Shown: positions 39,372 through 48,487 of the stretch, in pieces | Layout of the letters: the number at the start of each line of letters is the position of its first letter | How positions within the stretch are numbered: position 1 is the first letter of the stretch | Source: Pseudomonas versuta | Lineage (GTDB): Bacteria > Pseudomonadota > Gammaproteobacteria > Pseudomonadales > Pseudomonadaceae | Reading direction: 5' to 3' | DNA length: 64,000 nucleotides | Assembly (NCBI RefSeq): GCF_001294575.1 | Contig: NZ_CP012676.1 | Location: 2,666,001-2,730,000, forward strand | The notes under the pieces: generated by a model | The model's database searches: none | Seen by the model: only the letters and a program-made list of their open reading frames with translations | Told to the model about the DNA's origin: nothing | Program-made: the position numbers and the translations under genes

Positions 39372-40273
39372 GACTGCGCCCCCGCTGCCCCGGGGCGACC
39401 GCGATTAAGACGACGCTCCACATAATCAAACCCGCGATCGATGAACAGGCCGACCGCCCCCACGACCACCACGGCCGCCATTACCAGATCCAGTTGAAAC
39501 AACTGACGGCCATACACGATCAGGTAGCCCAAGCCCTCACTGGAGGCAACCAGTTCCACTACCACCAGCGACAACCAAGCCTTGGTGAAACCCAGACGCA
39601 ACCCGGTGAACAGCGTCGGGACCGCCGCCGGCAAGACAATCCCGACCACGCTTTGCCAGCGACTGAAACCATAGGCCCTGCCGACTTCCAGCAGCCCCTT
39701 GGGCGCCTGATGAAATGCCTGCAAGGTGCACAGGGTGATCGGCACTGTGGCCGCCTTGGCAATCAGCACGTATTTAAGGGGTTCGCCGATACCGAACACC
39801 AACAAGGCGAACGGCAGCCAGGCCAACACCGGGATCTGCACCAGCGCGTTAAAGGTAGGCAGCAGGTAATCCTCGACGGTGCGTGAAAGCCCCATGGCCG
39901 CTCCCAGCACCACACCGATCGAGGCGCCCAATGCAAACCCCAGGACCACTCGCTGCATGCTGGCCAGGGCATTGATCCACAGATCACCGGAAGCGATCAG
40001 GTCCGACAGGGTTTGATACACGTAGGCCGGGGGCGGCAGCACCTGCTCCGATAGCCAGCCGCGCTCAACGCCCAAATACCACAGGCCCAGCAACACCAGC
40101 GGCAATAGCCAGGGCTCGGAGTAACGACGTAGCCTGGCGAAGCCGTCAGAAGTACGCGCTACCTCGACCTTGCGCACGGGGCGAATCAGCGCCGGTGGCA
40201 GACGCTTGACGTTGTCCCTGGGGATGGCCGGAGCCGAGTACGGCTCCGGTCTGGCGGTCTGTGCCCTGGCCAT
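39368..40273 (-). CDS. ABC transporter permease (SsuC/TauC-like), longer paralogue
   Basis: 301 residues. A 45-residue charged N-terminal tail precedes the first span, then the same EAA loop as its neighbour (LLEVGRAYGFSRWQSVVGIVL). Two separate permeases in one operon is the arrangement seen as one long permease in some alkylsulfate importers. It starts 4 bases after the binding-protein stop. Confidence 0.9.
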   Translation of the reverse strand: MARAQTARPEPYSAPAIPRDNVKRLPPALIRPVRKVEVARTSDGFARLRRYSEPWLLPLVLLGLWYLGVERGWLSEQVLPPPAYVYQTLSDLIASGDLWINALASMQRVVLGFALGASIGVVLGAAMGLSRTVEDYLLPTFNALVQIPVLAWLPFALLVFGIGEPLKYVLIAKAATVPITLCTLQAFHQAPKGLLEVGRAYGFSRWQSVVGIVLPAAVPTLFTGLRLGFTKAWLSLVVVELVASSEGLGYLIVYGRQLFQLDLVMAAVVVVGAVGLFIDRGFDYVERRLNRGRPGAAGAQS

Positions 40274-40277
40274 GTGC

Positions 40278-41381
40278 CTAGCTCCCTTGCTGGCTGGTCG
40301 CGACTGCTACAGCATCACCGGCGGGCTGTTTGCCATCCGGGCCGTAGGGCGTCCAGTAGTGTTCAAGGCCCTTGTTCTTGAGGGCGGTCTGCAAATAACC
40401 GGGGGCGAACCACCCCTCGACACTCACTGGGCGGCGGATCAGTTTTTCCGCCTTGGCTTGATCAGCCACAGCCTGATAGCGACCAATCAGGAAGTTATCC
40501 ACCAGAGGCGAGACTTTGTCCCGCAGGCTGCCAGCAGAAAAGTCGGCGCGCAGTGACTCCACCGGATCATTGCTTTTGGCCCACTCGGCGAACACCTGTT
40601 CGGCATGCCCCTCGTCTGAACTCCATTTCGCCGCGTCCACCAGGGTATCGACGACTTTTTGCACGTTCTGCGGGTGTTCCTTTTCATAGTCGCTACGCAC
40701 CACCAGCGCCGTCTGGCGGGTGTAGCGCACATCCTGCGAAGGGTTGTCGTAGATGATGTCGATCAGGCCTTTATCCCGCAGTTTGAACAACTCGCGGCCA
40801 CCAAAAGCCGCGTCCACGCCTTTGGACACCAGGGCCGCCTGGGTGCTGCCGGTATCGAGGTTGATCACCTTGATATCGCGCTCGGTCAGGCCACGCTCGG
40901 CCAGCAGGTTGATCGACACCAAGTGGCCGTTGGTGCCGCGGAACACCGCTACTTTTTTACCTTTGAGGTCATCGATGCTTTTGATGTCAGAGCCCTTGGG
41001 CACCGCCAGGTAAATGTTGGAGCGCACGCCCAGTGCTGCCAACAACCTGGTGTCCAGCCCGTTGGAGCGGCCGACGACTGCAGGCAGATCGCCCTGGTAG
41101 GCGAAATCCAGCTGCTGGTTGGACAAGGCTTCATTGACCGCAGGCCCTGCCCCTTTGAAGAAGAACCATTGCACCTCGGTGCCGCTGCCAGCGAAGGCTT
41201 TTTCCAGAAGTTGCTGGTTGCGCACAATGCCCAGGGACGAGCCACTGAACGTGACCGGGTCTCCACCACCGGCGGCGGCGACGCCAATGCGCAGCACATC
41301 GGCCTGGACCAGTGGCGCAACCAGCAGCACCGCCAGCGCGGCCGCAATACGCCCTTTGCGAAACACTTTTAATGTAGCCAT
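40278..41381 (-). CDS. Periplasmic sulfonate/sulfate-ester-binding protein (SsuA/AtsR type)
   Basis: 367 residues. The signal peptide ends near residue 27 (APLVQA/DVLR), then the nitrate/sulfonate-binding fold: QLDFAYQGDLPAVVGRSNG, GSDIKSIDDLKGKKVAVFRG and LDTGSTQAALVSKGVDAAFG. It delivers the organosulfur ligand to the permease pair. It is followed closely by permease genes in one transcript. Confidence 0.9.
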   Translation of the reverse strand: MATLKVFRKGRIAAALAVLLVAPLVQADVLRIGVAAAGGGDPVTFSGSSLGIVRNQQLLEKAFAGSGTEVQWFFFKGAGPAVNEALSNQQLDFAYQGDLPAVVGRSNGLDTRLLAALGVRSNIYLAVPKGSDIKSIDDLKGKKVAVFRGTNGHLVSINLLAERGLTERDIKVINLDTGSTQAALVSKGVDAAFGGRELFKLRDKGLIDIIYDNPSQDVRYTRQTALVVRSDYEKEHPQNVQKVVDTLVDAAKWSSDEGHAEQVFAEWAKSNDPVESLRADFSAGSLRDKVSPLVDNFLIGRYQAVADQAKAEKLIRRPVSVEGWFAPGYLQTALKNKGLEHYWTPYGPDGKQPAGDAVAVATSQQGS

Positions 41382-41417
41382 GTGCAGGTCTTCCTTGGAT
41401 CGATGAGGATTGGTCTG

Positions 41418-42329
41418 TCAGGCGGCGAGGTGTTTTTTGTCGGCTTCGGTTTTCGGCGAGCGGGTCTCGGGGGTGGGTTTGAGCGCCTGGCTCAAGCGGC
41501 CGTCAACACCGACCGGCACATCACCGTCAATGGTGGTACGGCGCACAATGCGCTGTGCATCCCCGTAATCGTTGATCGCAATGTGCTGAGTGGCGCGGTT
41601 ATCCCAGATCACCACATCCCCTTCCTGCCAGCGCCAGCGCACGGTGTTGTCGACGTGGGTTATGCGGTCGTGAAACAGACGGACTAACTGTTTTGAATCA
41701 TTGCTGCTGACGCCTTGAATCTGTTTAACAAAGTGCCCCAATAACAAACTTCTCTCGCCCGACTCCGGGTGCACGCGAACTAAAGGATGTTCAGTTTCGT
41801 AAACTTCGGCCGTGAACTGTTCGCGATAACGCTTGAGCCCCGACTCATCGGTATTACGTGCAGCGGCATAGTCATAAAGATTGGTGTGCAAGGCGCGCAA
41901 ACCATCGGCCAGTTGTTTTAAAGAGTCAGGCAAGTCGGCATAGGCCGTTGCCGTATTGGCCCATACGGTGTCACCGCCATAAGGAGGAATTACTACACCG
42001 CGCAGGATGGAAATTTTCGGGTAATTGGCCACAAACGTCACATCGGTGTGCCAGGAGTTGGCCCGTGTTTCCTTGGCATCCAGGTGCAGGATGGCAGTAC
42101 TTTGCTCGGCCGAACGCACAGTCGGGTGCGGTACCTGATTACCGAAACGTCTGGAAAATGCTTCATGCCCGGCGTCATCGAGATGCTGATCGCGAAAGAA
42201 AAGTACTTTGTATTTCAACAGTGCTTCATTAATAAACTCGAATGCTTGCGCACTGATATCGCCGCCCAGTTTTATGCCGTCCAATTGCGCACCAATTCGA
42301 CCTGCGACGGGTTTTATTTGAATTGTCAT
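41418..42329 (-). CDS. Fe(II)/2-oxoglutarate dioxygenase, AtsK/TauD family
   Basis: 303 residues. It opens like AtsK alkylsulfatase (IKPVAGRIGAQLDGIKL). The iron facial triad is His94-X-Asp96 in NSWHTDVTF and His249 in NRATQHIAI, with 2-oxoglutarate-binding Arg260 or Arg264 in QRIVRRTTIDG. It oxidises alkyl sulfate or sulfonate to release sulfate or sulfite inside the cell. AtsK and taurine dioxygenase are close relatives. The neighbouring transporter fits either. First gene of the operon. Confidence 0.88.
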   Translation of the reverse strand: MTIQIKPVAGRIGAQLDGIKLGGDISAQAFEFINEALLKYKVLFFRDQHLDDAGHEAFSRRFGNQVPHPTVRSAEQSTAILHLDAKETRANSWHTDVTFVANYPKISILRGVVIPPYGGDTVWANTATAYADLPDSLKQLADGLRALHTNLYDYAAARNTDESGLKRYREQFTAEVYETEHPLVRVHPESGERSLLLGHFVKQIQGVSSNDSKQLVRLFHDRITHVDNTVRWRWQEGDVVIWDNRATQHIAINDYGDAQRIVRRTTIDGDVPVGVDGRLSQALKPTPETRSPKTEADKKHLAA

Positions 42330-42774
42330 AGCACCACTCCTGCCTTATGAACCGTTGTTGGCCAGATCATAAAGGCATAAAAGCAACACTGACTAATCAC
42401 TATTTAATATAAAGATATGCGAATGACCCGCTAGAACCAAGCGACTATTAACAACACCAAATTGTTATATATGTCTGGTTTTAAGCTCATAACTTTTTAT
42501 GAGGACGCTGGATGAAACGGGGGCAAGCCCGGACACGATCATCCAATGAGGCAAATGAACAAATAGTGGCGGGCAACATAGAAATGGCCCGATCTGATAG
42601 GCACACAATCCTGCGGGACTGCTGTGCCAATCTCATTGGGCCAAGGGCTTTTCCCTGAGGTGCAGCCCGATGACAGAAAAAGTCCAGCGACTGAGTGCCA
42701 AGGACAGAAGTACGCCCTATATCAATACGTCATAAGAACCTGTCGTTCGGTAAGAAATTACAATACAGCGCCGT
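42330..42774. other. Intergenic region upstream of the sulfur-scavenging operon
   Basis: About 445 bases, AT-rich in 42380-42500, holding the operon promoter on the minus strand. Pseudomonas sulfur-starvation operons of this kind usually depend on CysB and sigma54- or SftR-type regulators. I could not mark a clear -24/-12 or operator by eye. No protein-coding frame looks real here. Confidence 0.5.
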
Positions 42775-42882
42775 TTACAACGACTGATCCCAGTTGGTCA
42801 TCAGAAAGCTGAACACCGCAAACCCGACCAGAATAAGTGCAAATATGTGTTTTTTATTAATTTTGCTGACCTTGTCTTTCAT
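42775..42882 (-). CDS. Small single-span membrane protein
   Basis: 35 residues: a Lys-rich N-terminus (MKDKVSKINKKH), one hydrophobic helix (IFALILVGFAVFSFLM) and a short polar tail (TNWDQSL). A consensus AAGGAG ribosome site lies 7 bases before the ATG. The positive N-side predicts the N-terminus inside the cytoplasm. Family and function unknown. The ribosome site and helix make it likely real even though it is below usual ORF cut-offs. Confidence 0.65.
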   Translation of the reverse strand: MKDKVSKINKKHIFALILVGFAVFSFLMTNWDQSL

Positions 42883-43222
42883 GACGGCTCCTTGAGTGAC
42901 GTTTTTTTTCATGCCACCCCAGCTTAATCCAAAAAAAAACAAATACAAAAACCTAGGAAACAGCTGCCTGAGCAGGCGGTTGTCGCCATTAACGGAAGGT
43001 TCAGGGCATTAGGGAATGAGCTTCGGGCGGTGAGTGCGTTACCCACTGACCAAAGGTGACCCGCCGCATGCGGCCTCGCCCACAATTAATCACGGTAAGC
43101 ATGCAAACGAGCGCCTGACGGCGCGTCTGTTTGCGACCTTATGTGCCCGCAAAGCGCTACAGGGATCGGGCCGGTGTTTTAAGCTGGTATCATTCGAGAA
43201 TTTACAAGCCAAGCAGAAAAAC

Positions 43223-43402
43223 ATGAATCGTCGGAAGAAAATCACCCAGCTATTAAAGGCTCATGCCAAAAAGGCCAGTGCCAAACTGGCACCGCAAAAA
43301 AAGGCTAAATACATCAGCAAGGCTGACCGCTTGAAGCTGGCTGCGCAAGACAGCCCTGACGCTGCTACTGACCTCCCTGCGCAAGCACCCGATGCTTGTT
43401 GA
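43223..43402 (+). CDS. DUF2986 family small basic protein
   Basis: 59 residues from the ATG at 43223: MNRRKKITQLLKAHAKKASA then KLAPQKKAKYISKADRLKLA. This Lys-rich pattern matches DUF2986 proteins of Pseudomonas and relatives. Function unknown; strongly basic, so nucleic-acid or ribosome binding is possible. The longer in-frame extension from 43034 lacks family similarity. Confidence 0.85.
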   Translation: MNRRKKITQLLKAHAKKASAKLAPQKKAKYISKADRLKLAAQDSPDAATDLPAQAPDAC

Positions 43403-43762
43403 GGCTATCCAGGCATTAGAGACGAGGCTTTCAGTGAACCCTTTACGTTAGATTTTGTTCGTATCCGGGGTGACATCCGTCTCGACATGAAAGATAAAAC
43501 CCCGAATCCCCAGCGGACCTGGAGGCGGAGCGCACCGACGGTGCAATCCCTCCCGCCCGCCAAGTTGTTATCTTGCATACCGCTGATCCGCAAAAATGAA
43601 ACCTAACTGAGCTCCACATATAATTAGATTGTTAGACAATACAACATTCATATATCCACCCGTCAGATTAAACACTTGGAAAAAATTAAAAACTTGCCCT
43701 AAATTTTATATGTGCTTCTCTAGAGACGCTAACCCGAACCATCGTCTTCAAAGGATGAAGTG
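43403..43762. other. Intergenic region
   Basis: 360 bases without a supported gene. The right half (43600-43740) is AT-rich and contains the promoter of the desaturase-like gene. The left half contains a GC-rich segment (43510-43560) with a small inverted repeat GCGCACCG/CGGTGC. Confidence 0.5.
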
Positions 43763-44818
43763 ATGAATGCCTTACATAAAACCTCTCCCAGTCTTCTCTC
43801 AAAAACAGAGCAAGATTCAATCAATGATGTCACTCAGAAAATCACACAGCACAGTAACGAACTGCGTAAAAAATATCGCCTTCTAAGTTATCAAAACGTT
43901 ATAGGCGCCAGCGTGATGACACTGTCCGTTACCGGCATGATCATCATGGGCACGTTGTACATCAAAGGTATCATACCCGCGTGGCTTTGTATTGTGACCA
44001 ATGCATTATTGACGTCGCTCATACATGAACTTGAACACGATTTGATTCATCGCTTGTATTTCAGGAAACAACTTTTTGCGCACAACCTGATGATGCTGTT
44101 GTGCTGGATAACCCGCCCGGGGATGCCAAGCCCTTGGTTAAGGCGAGAGCTGCATTTTCACCACCATAAAGAGTCGGGCACGGATACCGATGTTGAAGCC
44201 TGGATCACAACCAGCGGCAGCAAGTGGGGCGCTAAAAGGTTCTTGAAACTCATCGATGGATTTGTATTCGGCATTGTGAATGCGTTGTTTGCGCCTACCT
44301 GGCGAGAAAAGGTCAGGCTGACCGTCAAGGTGCTGCGCTTGAACGCGCCCATGGGCCTGCTGTACTGGGGTTGCTGGTATGTGTTTTTGGGGTATCACCT
44401 CTACACATGGACCAGCTCCCTGATGGGCTTCAACTATCAGCCATCGCCAACAACATCAATGTTGATGACCGTGATAAATAGCGCAGTGGTCATTATTGTC
44501 GCGCCAAATATAATACGGCAGTTTTGCCTATTCTTTATTAGTTCGAACATACATTATTACGGTGATGTAATGCCACGTAATGCCTTGCAGCAAACTCAAG
44601 TCATGAACCATTGGTGGCTATGGCCATTCCAGTTATTTTGCTTCAATTTTGGCAGCACCCACTGCATTCATCACTTTGTGGTTAAAGACCCGTTTTATCT
44701 CCGTCAAATGACAGCGCCGTACGCCCATAAGGTATTAGCGGAAGCCGGCATCCGCTTTAATGACTTCGGCACTTATAAACGCTCAAACCGTTATACAATG
44801 ACACAACCGAACACTTAA
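43763..44818 (+). CDS. Membrane fatty acid desaturase-like di-iron protein
   Basis: 351 residues from the ATG at 43763. All three histidine clusters of the membrane desaturase/hydroxylase superfamily are present: HELEHDLIH (residues 88-96), HFHHH (131-135) and THCIHHF near the C-terminus. Hydrophobic segments lie around 45-82, 205-225 and 235-265. It probably introduces a double bond or hydroxyl into a lipid or other hydrophobic chain, but the substrate is unknown. Followed after 146 bases by a beta-lactamase-fold hydrolase on the same strand. Confidence 0.87.
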   Translation: MNALHKTSPSLLSKTEQDSINDVTQKITQHSNELRKKYRLLSYQNVIGASVMTLSVTGMIIMGTLYIKGIIPAWLCIVTNALLTSLIHELEHDLIHRLYFRKQLFAHNLMMLLCWITRPGMPSPWLRRELHFHHHKESGTDTDVEAWITTSGSKWGAKRFLKLIDGFVFGIVNALFAPTWREKVRLTVKVLRLNAPMGLLYWGCWYVFLGYHLYTWTSSLMGFNYQPSPTTSMLMTVINSAVVIIVAPNIIRQFCLFFISSNIHYYGDVMPRNALQQTQVMNHWWLWPFQLFCFNFGSTHCIHHFVVKDPFYLRQMTAPYAHKVLAEAGIRFNDFGTYKRSNRYTMTQPNT

Positions 44819-44964
44819 ACAAACTGCGTTACCCATGTCTATTCCAGCCAGTGATAGAACAGGCCTGCCACACTAGTGAGCCGGGACACACCACTCGTTA
44901 AATCCTGCCCTTTTTACTCACGGTTTAAACGACGATACAACTCTAAATGGATGGAGTCTCAAGC

Positions 44965-46110
44965 ATGGAAGCTACAGGGATATGTGCGAATAAATTCGAC
45001 AGCATAAAGAATGCTTTTGAAGATATTTTTAAAGACCCACAGGAGCGAGGTGGGGCACTCTGCGTGAAGATTGGCGATGAGACTGTTGTGGATTTATGGG
45101 CAGGCTCATCGGATCTTGAGGGCAAAAAACCCTGGAATAAAGACACGTTGGTGAATACATTTTGCACCATCAAACCCTTCGCCGCAGTTGCTGCATTAAT
45201 GCTGGTCGAGGAAGGGAAATTAGAGTTAGACATTCCGGTGGCTCATTACTGGCCTGAGTTTGCACAGGGCGGTAAAGATAAAATCACCTTGCGTCATGTG
45301 ATGAGCCATACCTCCGGAATTCCAGCGTTTAGGCTCCCGGACCGCAACCCTGCGATGTATGACTGGGAGCAGATGATTAATGATCTGGCTGCTGAGCCTT
45401 TATGGTGGCAACCAGGAACTGATCTGGGTTATGGAACCACAACCTATGGCTGGATAATCGGGGAGCTGATTCGGCGAACTGACGGCCGCAACCCCTGCAC
45501 CTTTATCCATGAAGAAATAACACAGCCCCATGGGCTAGAAGTTCATCTGGGCGTGGACCAACAAGATTATTACCGCATCGCCCATTTTGACGCGGCCAAG
45601 GGACGAACAGGCGACCCTTACTCCAAGCACCTGCGAGCAGTGGTCGCTGGTGATTCGCAAGACATTTCGACTCTGGCATTCACCAATCCGGGAATGTCGC
45701 CCAAGCGTTCATCTGACCCAAGATGGTGGGCCTTCAAGCACCCCGGGGCGTGCTCACATAGTACGGCAAGTGGTTTAGCCGGCTTTTACAGCGCACTACT
45801 GGCCGGGCGCTTCATCAGTACACAGATGCTGAATGAATTTACCAAAGAGCAAAGCAGCGGCATAGATCGCATCTGGAAGCGGCCAATGCGCTATGGCCTG
45901 GGTTGCATGATGGAACAGAAAGCCGATCCGAACGCATCACACTGCATGGGGCCAAACACTTTTGGCCATATCGGGCTTGGCGGTCCAATAGCCTTTGCAG
46001 ACCCTGAGCGCGAGATCAGCTTCAGCTTTGTGACAACCACTTCAGGGGGACACACGATGATTGATCCACGCGCACAGCACCTTGCAGCCCTGGCCTACGC
46101 GGCAATCTGA
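44965..46110 (+). CDS. Beta-lactamase-fold (class C/EstB-like) hydrolase with Cys in place of the nucleophilic Ser
   Basis: 381 residues. The ATG at 44965 is preferred over 44947 because a GGAG ribosome site lies 8 bases upstream. The family normally has SxxK; here the segment reads NTFCTIKPF, with Cys67 (TGC) where the Ser nucleophile is expected and Lys70 kept. GYGTTTYGW and FGHIGLGGPIAFADP match the second and third motifs. No signal peptide, so cytoplasmic. Either a Cys hydrolase or a non-catalytic homologue. The neighbouring desaturase hints at lipid chemistry. Confidence 0.85.
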   Translation: MEATGICANKFDSIKNAFEDIFKDPQERGGALCVKIGDETVVDLWAGSSDLEGKKPWNKDTLVNTFCTIKPFAAVAALMLVEEGKLELDIPVAHYWPEFAQGGKDKITLRHVMSHTSGIPAFRLPDRNPAMYDWEQMINDLAAEPLWWQPGTDLGYGTTTYGWIIGELIRRTDGRNPCTFIHEEITQPHGLEVHLGVDQQDYYRIAHFDAAKGRTGDPYSKHLRAVVAGDSQDISTLAFTNPGMSPKRSSDPRWWAFKHPGACSHSTASGLAGFYSALLAGRFISTQMLNEFTKEQSSGIDRIWKRPMRYGLGCMMEQKADPNASHCMGPNTFGHIGLGGPIAFADPEREISFSFVTTTSGGHTMIDPRAQHLAALAYAAI

Positions 46111-46693
46111 ACCATCGCAGGTCAACTTGGTGCAAAGCGATGCCAGCCCCGCAAGCAACCGGACAGTACCGCGACATGCGAAACCGACTCGATAGCAAAC
46201 ACCTCTGACGGGTGAATCCCTGCCCTGCAACCCGGTGTAGTGTGTTGTATTACCCATCACTACACCGGTCCTTCCACGCCTGCCTTCTCCCAGCGTCTGC
46301 CTGACGAAACGGCTGACAACCTCGCCCAAGCCACTGCCCCGTAGTAAATCCTTATGAGTCATCGAAGCCCTTCGCGACTACTCACAGCACATTAATAAGG
46401 AAAGGTAATGCGAAGAACCTGAAACGATTCGGGAAAGACGAGAGTCTGGGCAGAGATTTTCCCAAAACCCAGAAACGACAAAGCCCGCCAAAAGGCGGGC
46501 TCTGCGGTGTAGCAATATGGCGGAGGCGATGTCCGCCATATCAAGATCCACCAGAAACCTAAAACATCCACCACACCCTTATAATACGGCCTCATAAATC
46601 CTACTATCGTCTCAAGACATCCGCCAAGATTCACTACCCTCAAGCTCTCAATGGGGGGACAGATGGGGGAACAAAACACAGGAAGAACACATC
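46111..46693. other. Gap before the integrase; probable attachment end of the island
   Basis: 583 bases with no supported gene. It includes a minus-strand terminator-like stem (AGCCCGCC/GGCGGGCT, 46482-46501) and another palindromic stretch ATGGCGGA/TCCGCCAT (46516-46540). In P4-type islands the att core sits just upstream of the integrase, often in a tRNA 3' end. I looked for a tRNA or tmRNA end here and could not identify one. Confidence 0.55.
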
Positions 46694-47956
46694 ATGGGCA
46701 AGCTGACCGTAAAGCAAATTGAAAACCTGACAACCTCAGGCACCTACGAGGATGGAGACGGCCTTCGTCTCCTGATCAAACCCAACGGAAAGAAGTATTG
46801 GGTGCTGCGCTTCCAGCTTTCAGGAAAACGTAGAGAAATGGGACTAGGCACCTATCCAGGAATCAGTCTCAAGGTAGCTCGACAAAAAACCAGCGATAAG
46901 CGACGGCTGTTGCAGGATGGCATTGATCCCTTGCAGGCTCGTGATGATGAACGCGCTGCACAGCAGGCTGCTGAGCACCAACGCATAAGGAAATCCCTAA
47001 CGTTTCAGGACGTATCAAACGATTACATAGAAGCGCATCGTACTGGCTGGAAAAACGTAAAACATGCTCAGCAATGGACGAACACACTGGCAACTTACGC
47101 CGCTCCCGTCATCGGTAATCTCGCTACAAATCAGATCACCACCGAGCATATTCTAGAAATCCTTAAGCCCATCTGGGCCAGCAAAGCCGAAACAGCCAGT
47201 CGAGTACGTAACAGGATCGAACTGGTCCTCGATGCAGCCAAAGCGCGTGGGCTGCGGGACGGTGAAAACCCCGCACGCTGGCGTGGACACCTGGACAAAC
47301 TGTTACCGCCAAGCGCCAAGGCTAAACGCACCCTGAACCACCCAGCATTGCCCTACTCGGAGTTGTCTCGCTTCATACCGGCGTTTAATAAGGTCGAAGG
47401 GCAATCCGCTAGCGCACTCAAAATGACCATCCTCACTGCCTGCCGAACCAGTGAAGTTCTTGCGGCCGACTGGAGTGAAATTGACTTGAAAGCCAAGCTA
47501 TGGACGATTCCAGCAGCACGAATGAAAGCGTGCAAAATCCACACGGTGCCGTTATCAGATGCGCTGATTGCATTACTGGAAGGACTCCCACGAGTGAAAG
47601 GCAGTTCGTTACTGTTTCCAGGGGCACGTAAAGGTCGACCGATTAGCAACATGGCCATGTTGATGCTGCTACGCCGCATGGACCAAAAGGGCCTGGAAGA
47701 TGGAGGCACGGGCTGGCGCGATAGCAATGACAAAGTCATTACTGCTCACGGATTTCGCAGCACCTTCAGGGATTGGGCTGCTGAATGTACGCACCATGCA
47801 CGAGAGGTCTGCGAGATGGCTTTAGCTCACGTTGTCGCCAACGGTGCCGAGGCCGCCTACTGGCGCAGTGACTTACTGGAAAAGCGCCGTGCGCTAATGA
47901 CTGAATGGGCCGACTTTGTAACCCTCAACGAGAATGGGTCAGCCATTCCTGAATAA
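46694..47956 (+). CDS. P4-type tyrosine integrase
   Basis: 420 residues. The N-terminal DUF4102-type domain (GDGLRLLIKPNGKKYWVLRF, RREMGLGTYPGISLKVAR) is followed by a SAM-like DNA-binding domain. The catalytic domain has Arg in ILTACRTSEVL, HGFRSTFRDWA (HxxR) and the nucleophilic Tyr in EAAYWRSDLLEKRR. It would insert and excise the island that follows. Reads rightward away from the presumed attachment site. Confidence 0.95.
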   Translation: MGKLTVKQIENLTTSGTYEDGDGLRLLIKPNGKKYWVLRFQLSGKRREMGLGTYPGISLKVARQKTSDKRRLLQDGIDPLQARDDERAAQQAAEHQRIRKSLTFQDVSNDYIEAHRTGWKNVKHAQQWTNTLATYAAPVIGNLATNQITTEHILEILKPIWASKAETASRVRNRIELVLDAAKARGLRDGENPARWRGHLDKLLPPSAKAKRTLNHPALPYSELSRFIPAFNKVEGQSASALKMTILTACRTSEVLAADWSEIDLKAKLWTIPAARMKACKIHTVPLSDALIALLEGLPRVKGSSLLFPGARKGRPISNMAMLMLLRRMDQKGLEDGGTGWRDSNDKVITAHGFRSTFRDWAAECTHHAREVCEMALAHVVANGAEAAYWRSDLLEKRRALMTEWADFVTLNENGSAIPE

Positions 47957-48066
47957 CCTCTGGCTCTAGGAGGCCGACATCGGTGCTGCCACTCGAAGCG
48001 ATTCAATTGCAAAATAACTCAGTCCTACATCACTGCTATGACACCCCCACCATGGAGCTTCATACC

Positions 48067-48396
48067 ATGTCATTGCAGTGCCCTCGCTGTAACTCACCCA
48101 AAATCGCTTCCTTACACCAAGCCATGAAAATTGCAGCGGCCATCGGTACGGTCGGCGGTGCAGCACGCGGCGTCAGTGCAGCACTTGCTGGCGGTCAGGC
48201 GGGTGCTACCGTCGGAGCTATTGCAGGCCCCTTCGGAGTTACCCTCGGAGCCGTTTCTGGCGCCATCCTCGGCGGGCTTGTTGGCGGCGCTGGCGGCTGT
48301 GCATTAGGCGCTCAAATCGGCGACAAACTTGATCGTCATATCCTGGCTCACAATCTGTGCCTGATCTGCGGGCATCGATTTAATTTACCCACCTAA
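48067..48396 (+). CDS. Zinc-ribbon protein with a central glycine-zipper segment
   Basis: 109 residues from the ATG at 48067; a slightly earlier ATG at 48052 is possible. A CPRC pair at residues 5-8 and a CLIC pair near residue 99 could together form one zinc site. Between them is a Gly/Ala-rich hydrophobic stretch (GGAARGVSAALAGGQAGATV, then GAIAGPFGVTLGAVSG and more) typical of membrane-inserting glycine zippers. Such proteins occur next to DUF932 genes on plasmids and integrative elements. Function unknown. Confidence 0.75.
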   Translation: MSLQCPRCNSPKIASLHQAMKIAAAIGTVGGAARGVSAALAGGQAGATVGAIAGPFGVTLGAVSGAILGGLVGGAGGCALGAQIGDKLDRHILAHNLCLICGHRFNLPT

Positions 48397-48487
48397 ACCG
48401 CACTCCCCTTCATCTCTCTTACTACCTCCGGAAGTGCCACGCATCGTGTGGCATCTATGCCGGCATGCACCCAAAGGAATCGCAATC

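Noticed and set aside
46400..46690. A tRNA or tmRNA 3' end as the island's attachment site
   Set aside because: I searched both strands for a T-arm and acceptor pattern and found only unrelated small palindromes.
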